Translations under genes and position numbers: made by a program | Part shown: piece after piece, positions 34,754 to 45,837 of the stretch | How positions within the stretch are numbered: position 1 is the first letter of the stretch | How the letters are laid out: each line of letters opens with the position of its first letter | Assembly: GCA_963575745.1 (NCBI GenBank) | Contig: CAUYUJ010020749.1 | Coordinates: 507,640-571,639, forward strand | Reading direction: 5' to 3' | DNA: 64,000 nt | Origin: Prorocentrum cordatum | Taxonomy: Eukaryota > Sar > Dinophyceae > Prorocentrales > Prorocentraceae | Notes under the pieces: model-generated | Seen by the model: only the letters and a program-made list of their open reading frames with translations | What the model was told of the DNA's origin: nothing | Databases searched by the model: none

Positions 34754-35681
34754 AGACATTGATCATGATGATGGTGATGAGGGAAATTCGTTGTGGAGGA
34801 TGTTGGTGATGATGATGATGATGTGAATCAGTGATGTTGATGGTGATGATGATCAATGGCGATGATGATGTCGCAAAAGATCTGCAGGCTGAGAAGCACC
34901 GCAGGCCAACGTGAACCAGTCGTGATGATAGTGAAGATGGAGGCGGTTCCAGTTAGTAAGATAAACTGCTATGCGTTGACGTATGCTGAAAGGAAATCCG
35001 GTATCAATGAGTTGATATACAATGAGGTGTCCGAAAACGAGACACTGCTATCAACGCTTTTATAACTGGAGGAACCTCTGATACCGACACTGCTACGCAC
35101 ATGGAAGGTGTCTTGAAATGAGGCACAGCCAGAGTTGATATACAATGAGGCGTCCGAAAACGAGACACTGCGATCAACGCTTTGATAACTGAACGACGTC
35201 TGATTTCGACACTGCTACGAACATGGGGGTTGTCTTGCAACGAAGCACGGCCATGACCTGATTTAGATTCCACAGAAACACATGCAGAAATGTTTTGTTT
35301 TTCAAACACAGAAAATTCCCTGTAAACGAGACACTGTGAACGACTGCAGAACAGGCGCTTGTAGCAAAGGAAGTGCAGGCTGAGAAGCACCGCAGGCGAA
35401 CGTGAATGAATCCGTTGGGCAACGTGAGCACAGACCGAAACTCTGTGCAGGCACTCTCAAGGGAGCCAGGGCAGGCTGAGGAGGAATGCAGGCCGCAAAC
35501 ACTAATCGTGCACCAGACGCCACAACAGTAAATAGTGCAGGCTGAGAAGCACCGCATAAACAACGAAACTACCAAACGATATGTTTGAGGCAAACCTAGT
35601 TGGCATCCCGCAAGGCGCAAGACAAAAATGCTTGCCATGTCCAGCAAGCTGATAAGCATCGCTGACAAGACAGGAGAAAGC
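34754..35681. other. Spacer between RPA and RepHel, copy 1
   Basis: No gene. It holds a GATGATGATG microsatellite (about 34,760-34,870) and two copies of a roughly 60-base block around ATACAATGAGG..TCCGAAAACGAGACACTG (35,018-35,060 and 35,140-35,180). It also carries CAGGCTGAGAAGCACCGC words at 34,885, 35,376 and 35,538. Copy 2 lacks about 290 bases of this spacer. Confidence 0.6.
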
Positions 35682-35701
35682 TCACCTCAAGCTTTCTCCT
35701 G
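35671..35701 (-). other. Perfect 12-bp stem-loop spanning the RPA stop codon, copy 1
   Basis: CAGGAGAAAGCT (35,671-35,682) and AGCTTTCTCCTG (35,690-35,701) pair perfectly around a 7-base loop. On the coding strand the TGA stop at 35,684-35,682 lies at the loop/3' arm border. The hairpin is conserved in copy 2 (57,205-57,235). It could be a 3'-end or RNA stability element. Confidence 0.6.
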
Positions 35702-35829
35702 AGGGGTGGCTTTCAAAAAAATAAAAAAAAAAAAAAAAAAAGACAAAACAAAAAAAAAAAAAAAAAAAAAAAAAAACAAAAAAAAAAAAAAGAAAAAAAA
35801 AATCAAAAAAAAAAAAAAACAAAAATTCA

Positions 35830-35863
<34 letters not shown>

Positions 35864-37794
35864 AAAAATCAAAAAAAAAAAAAAAAAACACAAAAAAAAA
35901 AAAAAAAAAAAAAAAAAAAACAGAAAAAAAAAAAAAGAATGCGGCACTTCTTGGCGGATTCCGGCGTCGTGCTCCACTCATTCATCCGCTTATGCTCGCC
36001 AGATTGCTGAAGCTCTGTGCGCATCCCCAGTGTTCTCAATTGTTTAATGAAGTACTGCGCCTCAGACACGACGGAGTCGTCAATGTGGGTCACGCTGTGC
36101 ACCGTCATGCCATCTTTTGAACAGCCAGTAATGAGCAACAAGCAGACTCTGTGCTTCGCTCGGTTGGGCGGATCCATTTTGAACGAGAGCAAGTTGTCAA
36201 CTGAGCAGTGTCCGTGAATCGTCACTGAGTGGGAAGACTCACCGTCAGAAGCGTCCGTGACACCTGGTGTGGACACAACGAAGCCAGCCGCAGTGGATAC
36301 GCACCGAGACTTCTGCGTGGTACGAACGAGAACGACTGCCAAGTGGCAGTTCCGGGTAAGCTGAGAAGCGTCACCCCCTCCACCCGCTGGTGAGTACTGC
36401 ACGCGCATGCCGTAGAAGGGGCAAGACCGTATCTCAGAGAGCTGTGTCGCGAGCATTGCATCCTGGCTCTCGCGGCACTGCTTCAGGATCTCCAAGACGA
36501 CATTGTAAGACGTATTCGGGGCGTGCGATATCTGAAGCGGTGAAACGGCCACCACAGTCGTGTTGACGAAAGTCCGTTGAGGTGTGTCATCCTGTGCATT
36601 CGCAGCCACATTGCGCACGCGTCGTATGTTGCGACAATTGCTCAGTGGAGGGAAGGAGATAGCTTTCTCGTCGTGAACTTTTTTGAATTCTTGCATGCTA
36701 TCAATGCCAGTCAAGGCGAAGGCTGCCGCTTGTGATACGCCGACTTTGCACGAGCCACTGAAATCACGAGCAGTAGTCGTGAAGAACACGCGCTCGCCTG
36801 TGTTCTCCACCACAGAGTCGGCTGGCTCCGGTTCCTCAAGCCTCATCCCATTGACCTGCAACAAGAGTGGCAAGTTTGCATTCGGATCATCCGACGCCAT
36901 AGCCAAAAAGGCACAGCAGGAGAGGAGTTCTTCTCCGGTGAGAATCTGCGAAGCCTGGTCTGGATCCCAAGTACCCGCATGAGCGGTGGTCAGCTGCTCC
37001 CGGTCCATCGCGAAGTCTTGAGTGGCTGCTAAGTCGTGTAGTTGAGCCATTCTGGGACAAGAGCATGCGGAATCCACCACGCGATCTTGCGACAAGTTCA
37101 GCTCCAGTTTGCCGTCGAATTTGCCCGCCACGTTGAGAAACAGCAGCGGTTGTCCTTTGTGAGAGCGACAAAGCTCTATGTTTGTGGATCCCCAGACTGC
37201 AATCACAGCCTCCGCTGTCTTGGAGTTACTCGTCTGTGTGCCGTCGACCAGATGTACACTTGCCACTGGAGGGTGGCCAGCGGGAGTGCGGGTTTCTGAA
37301 ACAGAATGAACCACAGCCATGACATCGAAGCAACGCTGCGATTTGATGTTCATCATGTCTGCCACTGTAGTCGCTGGAGCCGGCTCCGATGCCAAGGAGG
37401 TCTCCTCCGGAGAGCTTTTGAGCACTGGACTGCAGGTTGTGCGCTTGAGGTCGACCACGACACGAACAGACGTATGCACAAAAGCGTCCTGCTGCCGACT
37501 GCCCAGGCCGACGCTGGAGAGTTTCCACGCCGTCATCGGAGGGAACTTTTTTCAGAGCAGCTTGGACTTCTGCTGGAGTTCCTTTGAGGATGGCCTCACA
37601 ATAGTGCTCTGAGTCTGCGCCAAGCAGAATGCATGTGAATCGGTTTGCATGGACTAGCTGGCCATTGTTCCTGCTCTTGTACGAGTACTTGATCTCCCTG
37701 GGCTTGTATACTCGGACAAGGAAGTCTTGGGTTTTGGCGCTGCTCTTCGTGAGAAACCCAGTGGAGACGTCGGCTGATCTGCAGCAGCAGCCAT
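35682..37794 (-). pseudogene. RPA-like single-strand DNA-binding protein, copy 1 (frameshifted)
   Basis: Same gene as the open 630-residue copy at 57,216-59,108, with start ATG at 37,794. Three differences break it. One A is missing in the AAAA run near 37,754. One T is added in the T run near 37,551. A 220-base A-rich tract (35,717-35,936) lies about ten codons before the stop. The central OB-fold segment, CFDVMAVVHSVSE to FLNVAGKFDGKLELNLSQDR, is intact. In rolling-circle elements such a protein would coat the displaced single strand. The gene sits directly upstream of RepHel on the same strand. Confidence 0.75.
35717..35936 (+). repeat. A-rich insertion, copy 1 only
   Basis: 220 bases of A with scattered C, G and T, placed exactly between TTTCAA and GAATGCGG, which are contiguous in copy 2 (57,250/57,251). 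It interrupts the last codons of the RPA gene. No target duplication or source sequence is evident. It may be an expanded A run or an inserted poly(A)-like tail. Confidence 0.85.
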
Positions 37795-39261
37795 GGTAGC
37801 TCACCCGGAGGATCACCGTGGAGCGCACAGTGACACAGGCTGAGAAGCACCGTGCACGGCACGGTGAGACTGGGTGAGCGGATGCGGACAAGGCTCGATT
37901 TTGCCTCGAACTCCTGCAATCCAAGTTCTTTGAACCAGAACGGCAATGATTACAGAATTTCAAAGTTACAAGTGATGCCTCCACGAAGCACCCCCCCTGT
38001 GGAGTCGAGAAAGCGTGTTGCTGTATGTGTGCGTGACTCGATGGATGTGATGTGTGTGCTGCGTGGCCCCGCCCCAAAAAATGTTTCGGCCTCTCAAGGC
38101 CCCCCCAGCTCCACGAATCCCATTGGGGGGTCGAGATCCCCGCTCTGGTGGGCGGAGACGCCAAAGGCTTCGAAAACCGCGAGGGAGGGAAGGATAAGGG
38201 AGAAGAAAAGGACGGAGAGGGAGGGCTCGGAGGCCCTTGGAGTGGGGGATGTGCCCATCCGAGGGAACGGTGCACCCCCCCCTCCCCGTCGTGAAATCGA
38301 GGCACCAGCCGTGGCAACGACCCCCCCCCTATCCCCCTCCGCGACCTGAGTAGACCACCCAGGCCAGCGGAGGACGTCCTAGGGGGCGGGGGTTCTGACT
38401 TCGATGAAAGAAGAGAAGGAAAGAGGGGGGGAGGATCAGGCAGACGAAAGCCCTTTTAGGCTTTCCCCGGCGTGTGGAAATGCCCTCTTTGGCTTTTGCG
38501 GGGACTAACCCGCGCGGTCGCCCGCAGGCGACAGGGCGCCCAGTCCCTCTCCGCGCGCGCAGGCGCGTGGCAAACTACATGCGCACGATCGCCCGTGGAA
38601 TCGAATGGAACCGTCCGCGGCGAGTCGTCCGCGGCGACTCAGGACCACGCCGCCCTGGAAGACGAGGCGCTACAAGGATGCATTCTGCGACGCTGGAGAT
38701 CCTGATGCGACGAGGACGCTGCAGAGAAACATTCTGCGCGCGCACGCACGACCTGGAACGACAAGCACAATACGGGAACAAATTCGGTGACGCTGGAGTC
38801 CCCGATGAGACGAAGAAGCAGCAGAGACACGTCTCAAGGCGCAGCAACACCGAAGTGACGCAAACGCACCCCGCGACACGACAAGGACGCTGCAAGAAGA
38901 AACTCGGCGACGCAGGAGTGCGTGGAAGCTACACAGGCATGGAAAGGAGGCTACGAGGAAACTACAGAGCATTCAAAGCGTCTCGAGCTTAGGGAGCCTT
39001 CCTCAGAGCCCTTGTGCGCACGACTTTGGCCGAAGGCCATCATATATGCAAGTACAACAGTTCATGCAGGAATCTCTTGTGCATGTGCTGGTGCCACTGC
39101 TGCGAGCAGGCAGTGGAACGAGCGAGGAGGGGGTATCAACCTTGACCGCCGGCCCCCGCCCCCTTCCCTTGACCGCGCTCCGCGGCCGGGCGCAAGCGCG
39201 GCCGGTCGGGGCAGCCGGCCGGGGCAGCCGGCCGGGGCAGCCGGCCGGGGCAGCCGGCCGC
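37795..39261. other. Intergenic region upstream of RPA, copy 1, with a plus-strand ORF
   Basis: Contains one CAGGCTGAGAAGCACCG word (37,836), C/G runs (38,100-38,340) and an open plus-strand frame of 172 codons (38,474-38,992) rich in arginine. That frame is also open in copy 2 (59,771-60,289) with few changes. Its sequence has diverged internal repeats (GACGCTGGAG, GACGCTGCA), and the opposite strand is open too, so I treat it as unproven coding. CCGGCCGGGGCAG is repeated at 39,205-39,260. Confidence 0.4.
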
Positions 39262-40069
39262 CCTCCCCTCCTGCTCGTCCTCCTCCTCCTCCTCCTGCTC
39301 GTCCTCGTCCTCCTCCTGCTCGTCTTCTTTCTCCTGCTCCTCCTCCTCCTCCTCCACCTCCTCTTTCTCCTGCTCCTCCTCCTCCTCCTCCTCCTCCTCC
39401 TCTTCCTCTTGCTCGTCCTCGTTCTCGTCGTCCTCGTCTTGCTCGTCCTCCTCCTCCTGGTGCTCTCTCCTCCTCCTCCTCCTCCTCCTCCTCCTCCTCC
39501 TCCTCCTCCTCCTGGTGGTCCTCGTTCTCCTCCTCCTGGTGCTCTCCCCCCCCTCCTCCTCCTCGTCCTCCTCCTCCTCCTCCTCCTCGTCCTCCTCCTC
39601 CTCTCCTTCCTCCTCCTCCTCCTCCTCCTCCTCCTTCTCCTCCTCCCCTCCTCCTCCTCCTTCCTGGTAGTCCTCCCTCCTCCCCCTCCTCCTCTCCTCC
39701 TCCTCCTCTTCCTGGGCGCCCTCGTTTCTCGTCCTCCTCGTCTTGCTCGTCCTCCTCCTCTTGTGTTCTCTCCTCCTCCTCCTCCGCCTCCTCCTCCCCT
39801 CCTCCTCCTCCTACTCCTCCTCCTCCTCCTCCTCCTCTGGTGGTCCTCGTTCCTCCCTCCTCCTGTGCTCTCCCCCCCCCTCCTCCTCCTCCTCCTCCTC
39901 CTCCTCGCTCCCCCTCCTCCTCCTCCTCCTGGTGCTCTCCCCCCCCCTCCTCCTCCTCGTCCTCCTCCTCCTCCTCCTCGTCCTCCTCCTCCTCTTCCTC
40001 CTCCTCCTCCTCCTCCTCCTCCTGGTAGTCCTCCCCCTCCCCTCCTCCTCCTCCTCCTCCTCCTCCTGG
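39262..40069 (+). repeat. (TCC)n tract, copy 1, about 0.8 kb
   Basis: Nearly pure polypyrimidine made of TCC triplets with occasional CTGCTCGTCCTCG and TCCTGGTGGTCCTCG interruptions. Such mirror-symmetric polypurine/polypyrimidine DNA can form triplexes. The poly-Pro/Leu/Ser and poly-Glu/Gly/Arg frames across it are artefacts. Confidence 0.95.
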
Positions 40070-40782
40070 CGAAACGAGTAGAAGGAGGAGGAGAGGCGTA
40101 CGAGTACTACCACGACTAAACGGGAAGTAGTAGCAGTAAAAGTAGTACTGATGGTAGTAGTGGTAACAGTGAAGTAGTAGTTGTATTTGGCGGGAGTGAA
40201 CGAGTGAAGTGTAGTTGAAGTGGGTGTGGTGGTAACAGCGAAGTGAAGTATAGTTGTAGTGGGTGGATGGCAGTAGTGGTAACAGTGAAGTGTAGTTGCA
40301 GTGGGTGTAGTGGTAACAGTCAAATACGGCGGATGCCTTGGAGAAGGAATCAGTGGGTCGGCCGTGGGTATGGCCGCCGCCACATCGGACAAGTGCTCGG
40401 CGAAACCATTGATGATGTTGATGCGATGATTGAGGACGATGATGGGATGATGACCGCGCTAGTTTGATTTTTTCCCTGTCCTTCTCATCTCCCAACCAAC
40501 ACTTCGAAGACATGTCGCAAACGGAAGAGGAGCGCACTGAGGAGCGGCGTGTGAAGCGGACAGCCGGCACAACCTGCAGGCTGAGAAGCACCGCGGAAGG
40601 TCGCAGAGTGAGAAGCACGGCGACCGCGCGAGTGCAGGCTGAGGCTCAAGCTAGCATCGAGGAGGCCCAGGCTGAGAAGCACCGCGCGAGTGCAGGCTGA
40701 GAAACACCACGCGATTGCAGGGCACGGCATTGCGTGTCACATGAGTGCAGGCTGAGAAGCACCACGTCTCGTTTGCCAGAGA
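40070..40782. other. Spacer downstream of the unknown gene, copy 1
   Basis: Holds GTAGTAGTGGTAACAGTGAA repeats (40,110-40,320) that also occur near the element 3' end (24,690), and a 28-base sequence at 40,533-40,560 shared with 25,032-25,059. Several CAGGCTGAGAAGCACCGC words follow (40,577, 40,668, 40,690, 40,748). It is absent from copy 2. Confidence 0.55.
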
Positions 40783-41851
40783 TCACTCCCAGGTTATTTG
40801 ATCCCGCAACACCAGCCACGGCGTAGCTGCCACAGGGGCCGCAGATAGCAACGGTTCGGTCACCCAATTGGCGTTCCGGTGAGTCACAATTCGCGTGTGG
40901 CTCCACGGGCCTGTGTAGCGCGATTTGCGGGGCACCAGTGCGCTGTACGTGTTGTTGCCGTAGCAGAAGACGGCCTCTGGAGCCCAGTGCGGATTCCAGC
41001 GGACAGCGTAGACCCTGTGGACGCCATTGCGGATGACGTCGCGCGCACCTTCGATATGAGCCACCCATCGAAGCCAGTCAAATGCTGAGCCATCGGTGAT
41101 GTCAACAGCACCTGGGGCAGTCTCGCCATGGTGGTAGTGCAACAGCGATTGGAGAGCGGCGCTGGCTTCGTCGCGGCCGACAATCTGGCGCGAGCAGGCT
41201 GCCTCTTGCAGGTGCTCCTGTGTGAAGAGCAGTGGGGCATCACCGCCAGTCTCGGCAGGCTGAGCAGCGCCACCGTCAGGCACGGCAGTCTGAGCAGCGC
41301 CGCCACGAGGAACATGAGGCTGAGCAGCGCCAGGCTCAGGCACGGCAGGCTGAGCAACGGCGCGTGTGGACCGACATAGGTGGGCTCATCGGGTCGGCCG
41401 TTCTTATGGTAATGCAGGCGCATGGCTGAACCGTCTGCACGACGGAACTCGAAGAAGTGCCTGCCGTGGCCATCCGTGTTGGAGTAGTTAGGGTCGCGCT
41501 CTGTCTCGATGATGCAAAAGAGAACCTGGGCGATGCCCTGCCCGATTATGCGCTCAGCGAAACCCGGAGCGGCAGACCGAAGCAGTTGCTTCAGTCGTAG
41601 GACGGGTCGTTTGTTACGTCTTTGAACGACAAGTTGTTGACAATGCACTCGGCGCGCAGCGCGCGCTGCCACTGGCAGGCGGTCTTGCCGCCCATCCCTG
41701 GTGTACGGCGGATGTCTTCGAGGTGAGCCTGCTCAAAGACCACGTCGACACCTGGCTGAGGAGTCGGTGCGGGCGGATCCGGCAGAATCTCCCACGGGCC
41801 ATCGCACGGGGCCGGGGGGGGCGGGGGCGATGCCTTGCCGCGTGCTGGCAT
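40783..41851 (-). pseudogene. Unknown element protein, frameshifted
   Basis: ATG at 41,851 (MPARGKASPPPPPAP). The first frame runs to a stop near 41,591, and coding continues in other frames. One segment holds AERIIGQGIAQVLFCIIETE and GHGRHFFEFRRADGSAM (40,884-41,672 frame). After an alanine/glutamine-rich stretch of repeated GAAQPA-type words, another holds QSLLHYHHGETAPGAVD, WLRWVAHIEGA and VYAVRWNPHWAPEAVF. I do not recognise a catalytic family. It is the third gene type of the element and is lost from copy 2. A relict spliced leader lies 75-95 bases upstream of the ATG. At least two frameshifts, or an unrecognised intron, separate the segments. Confidence 0.5.
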
Positions 41852-41925
41852 TGTGACAAGGCAGGCTGAGGAGCACCGCCGCGGCTGGACGGCCAGGTGA
41901 AACTCGAGCAAACATGTGGCTACTG

Positions 41926-41946
41926 CTCTAAGCAAAATGGCTACGA
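41926..41946 (-). other. Relict spliced-leader sequence upstream of the unknown gene
   Basis: The reverse complement, TCGTAGCCATTTTGCTTAG plus AG, matches 16 of 21 positions of the dinoflagellate leader and keeps the CGTAGCCATTTTG core perfectly. It lies on the coding strand upstream of the ATG at 41,851. Confidence 0.68.
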
Positions 41947-43386
41947 GGAGGTTAAGGATGATGATGATGGTGTTGATAGGAAACCCGGTATCAGCGAGTT
42001 GATGTACAATGAGGTGTCCGCAAACGAGACACTGCTGTCAACGCTGTTATAACTAACCACCAACGAGACACTGCTATCAACGCTTGCACAATTAAAAAGA
42101 AACGCTGGCATTGACACTACTAGCAATACCAAAGTGGAGTTTAAACGAGGCACTGCCATCAACCGATTCAACTTCCAATAAAAGAAGATCACAAATGAGT
42201 TCACTTTGAAGTGACCCATGGCTATCAATGCGAGAAGTCTCTGCAAACTATTCACTCATGGCGACCGCCGCGCACACGCGTGTAGGAAATCGTTGATGAT
42301 GATAGTGTTAATGGAGTGGGGGCCAGTAATGCAGATGCACTGCTGTGCATTCACTTGCTGCGAAAAGAAACTCTGTATGAATGAGTTGATATATAATGAG
42401 TTGTCCACAAACGAGACACTGCTATCAACGCTTGTATAAGTAAAAAGAAACGCTGCTATCGACACTTCCCCCAATACTAAAGTTGTCTTTAAACGAGTCA
42501 CTGCCATGAACGGCTTCAACTACAGTGTAACGAAAGGAACTGCAGGCTGAGAAGCACCGCAGGCCAACGTGACCCAGTCGTGGTGATGAGGATGAGTGAA
42601 ATCTGCGATGATGATAGCGATCATGAAGTCGGTTGTAGGAACCCACTTTTGTAGTAACCAACATACACTGGTATGCATTCACTTATGGTGAAAGGAAACT
42701 CGGTATCAGTGAGTTGATATAGAATGAGTTGTCCGCAAACGAGACACTGCTATCAACGCTTTTAGAACGAAGCGAACCCAGCAGAACACTGTTATCAACA
42801 GAAAGAACGCTGTAGAAGGACAAAGCGCTGAATGTACACCGATGTGTTCGACGACTGCGTATGTAATGATGTGACGATATTCAGACTAAGCCCTTCGTGA
42901 ATGTCTACATGTTTTTCTGACGCCTACAAACGGCGCTGACGTGTGTGAGAAAATTGTCCGCGCAGCAAAAGCCGGCGAAGCGTGCGGGAGCTCGCATGCT
43001 GAGAAGAACTACGTCTGCAGACCGCCAGCTGCAAAAGGTTGCGAGCGGCTCTTGGAAGATGTTTACGGAACGGAGCTACGGTGTCTGAAAACATTGGCAT
43101 CGAAGCGAAGAGCCTCGGAGCCCTGCAGCCTGAGAAACACCGCAGGAACTCGCATACTGAAAAGGAATGCATTGCAACCCGCACGTTGCGAACCCTGCAG
43201 GCTGAGAAGCACCGCAGGATGTCGCATGCTGAAAAGCACTTGTACTGCAGAGCGCAGGCTGCGAAACCTGCAGGCTGAGAAGCACCGCAGGAACTCGCAT
43301 GCTTTCGAACACTACTGCTCGAGACCGCAGCTGAGAGCGGCAGACCGCAGGCTGAGAAGCACCGCGGGCAGGGAGACTTGCAAAAC
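41947..43386. other. Spacer between EEP and the unknown gene, rich in two dispersed words
   Basis: No gene. The word GAGACACTGCTATCAACGC occurs, sometimes with one change, at about 42,024, 42,065, 42,413 and 42,738, each near TTGATATA..AATGAGTTGTCC. The 18-nt word CAGGCTGAGAAGCACCGC occurs at 42,543, 43,198, 43,271 and 43,348. GATGATGATG microsatellite pieces are also present. Confidence 0.6.
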
Positions 43387-45704
43387 TCAGATGTCCTGAT
43401 CGTCTTGGAGGAAGTCACGCCAGTCCGGCGGCTGCCAAGAATCGATGATGCTCCTGGAGCCACCGCCCGTGCTGCCGCCGATGTCCAGGTAGTCGCCATC
43501 GGCCCTGAACAGACGGCCGTGCCCCAACGCCAGAATCGCTTGGGTGCGGATTTGAAGCAGCTCTCCGCTCTCAAACATCTGCAACACGTCCAGCTGCCTG
43601 CGCGTGAAGTTCGGCTTTGGCTGGCCAGCCTGGGCAGACAGATGGCGGGAAAGCCGCTCCCCCTCGTTGTAGCGCGCGATGGCCTCGGCCTTCTGGCGGT
43701 GCAGCCGGCGCCGCTGTTGCCGCAGAGCTTCCTCGGGAACTGCTGCATCACGGCCCTCACTGTGATCAGCTTGCAACGCTTGCGTTAGCCAATCAACGAC
43801 GAAGCGCCCTGAGAAGGCCAGCACCTCCCAGATCTGTTTGGTACCGGCCACACGTTGCAAATGGCGATGCCACCGCTTACGCTTCTGGTCTTTCACAAAC
43901 TTGGCGACGCTACCCAGACCTGCACCCTTTGCCTGGCCACCTTTTCCCGCAGGCTGAGAAGCACCGTGAGAACCTTTCTTACCGCCTGGCCCTTTGTTCG
44001 GACCCTGCGGAACCGCATGGCCCCCTTGTGGCGCAGACTTGCCTTTCGCTTTTCCCTTTTCGACATCCCGTTCCTGAAGCGCACGCTGCTGCCGCGACTG
44101 CTCGCACTGGTCGCGAGCTACTCTGACCAATTCCTGGCGCTCAGGCTCCGTGAGAACGTAGCGCATGTCGTCGATGTTCTTGCTCCGCAGAAAGTCATGT
44201 CGAGGCTTAAGGACAGAGAGAATGGCTCGGCCAGTCTCCTCCTGAGACGCAAAGGCCGCGTCATATTCCGAGCCAGGCTGAGGAGCGCCAGCTGGATCAG
44301 TGTCCGCTGGCTCCGTGGACTTCCTCTTTTTGAAAAGCAAGAGACTGAGATGATGGAGGACTTTCGGATCGTTCTCCTCGTCGTACCTTTCGTCCCAAAG
44401 CTGCCTCAGCTCCCTGTGCAAGTCGTTCGCGCGATTCTGAACGACATCCTCGACGTAGTCGGGATCACCCGGTGAAGTCGGTGAAAGCGGAGGAGTAGAA
44501 CTCGGCGACCGATCCCAATGCACAGAAGACTCGCGGTCCGCCTGTACGCTGACGTCGGCGTCGGAGACGTTTTCGACGACAATCTTCCGCCTCTTGCTCT
44601 CCCCAGGCTGAATAGCACCAGGAGAGTGAGCACAACCGCCACCGCATCGTGTGCGTCGTTGCGCATGCCACGATCCGTAAAAGACGCGCCAACGGCAATG
44701 GAGCAGAAACGGGCGACTGCTCCGCAGACCGCGACGTGGTCGCCTTTGAGGTCGGCCGGAGTGGCATGGACCTCCCAGAGCTTCTCGTCGTTCTGCTGGC
44801 GCTGTTAAGCCTCCCGCGCCTCCTGGAAAGTCAGGTTGTCGTCGCCGACTACAAGCAGAACGACTGGCACGTGCGGCTCCGAAGCATTGCCGCCCAGAGC
44901 CATGCAGGTCAAAAACAAGCAAACGAAGAAACACATCCCAAAAAGCAAAGCAACACATCAACAGCAGCAGAAAAAAGAAAAAAACAGGTGGCAAAAAAAA
45001 AAAAAAAAAAAAAGAAAAGAAGAAAAAAAAAAAAGAAAAAAATAAATACGGAGATGGCGAACTGTCCGCTTTCGAGTCTGGATGGTCGGCGTTTTCTTGC
45101 CGCACACGATGTGCATGTTGGCGATCACCACGTGGAACTTGTCATGGCCTGGTTTGTTCACCTCAAAATGTGAAATAACAGCATCAATCTCTCGGCCGCT
45201 AGGAGGCCTGTAAACTTTGCTGTAATCCAGAAACAGTTCCGCAGGCTGAGAAGCACCGCGGAAACCCCAGAGAGTCAAGTAGTTGTCGACCTCCGAGAAG
45301 CGAATGCCATCACCGAAAGGCTTACTGAGGATCTCTGTCACGTTGATCCCTGCTCGGCGAAAGCCTTCACGGAACGCACCGACCTCGCAGCCACAGACAC
45401 TATCAGCATCAGCGGTCTCCACTATCGTGGCGCACAACCTTCCGAAGTTAGCGCAGTGAGTGGCCGCCTGCTTACCAGTCATCATGCCCTGCTCGAACCC
45501 GAAATTGAACGAGGCGACCGTGAAAGACGCAGGCTGCACAGCGCCAGAACCAGGCGTCTGTGCACCTTCCTCCGCAGGCTGAGAAGCACCGCGAGGCGGC
45601 GCAGGCTGAGAAGCACCGCGAGGCGGCGACACTTCGGACGAGCCTCGCGGAGCAGAGGCTGCGGATGAACGTTGGACATGGGGGTGCGGCCAGGGGAACG
45701 CCAT
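43387..45704 (-). pseudogene. EEP-family endonuclease with C-terminal extension (interrupted)
   Basis: ATG at 45,704 (MAFPWPHPHVQRSSAA). FTVASFNFGFEQGMM, DSVCGCEVGAFREGF, VVIANMHIVCGKK and TRKRTVRHL fit the start and middle of an endonuclease/exonuclease/phosphatase fold. After an A/T-rich block (44,940-45,050), the fold resumes with PVVLLVVGDDNLTFQEAREA, an in-frame TAA, then VGASFTDRGMRNDAHDAVAV, which contains the terminal D-H pair typical of EEP enzymes. After a frameshift, a charged tail of about 370 residues runs to the stop. Helentrons carry such an endonuclease, though usually fused to RepHel. Four GASQPA-type inserts are visible. The A/T-rich block may be a decayed intron or an insertion. 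Absent from copy 2. Confidence 0.68.
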
Positions 45705-45837
45705 TGCAATCGAAACTGAGTGGACTGCAGTGAGTGAATGCAGTGGCACGATTGAATGCAGTGGACTGCAGTGTCACTAGCAATTCCTGAACCAAACACG
45801 GCTGTGGCGGAAGGACTACGAAGCGTCTGGCTATTCA

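Noticed and set aside
39062-40618. Long Glu/Gly/Arg-rich and Pro/Leu/Ser-rich proteins over the TCC tracts (also 60,219-61,844)
   Set aside because: They are the six-frame translation of a simple (TCC)n repeat.
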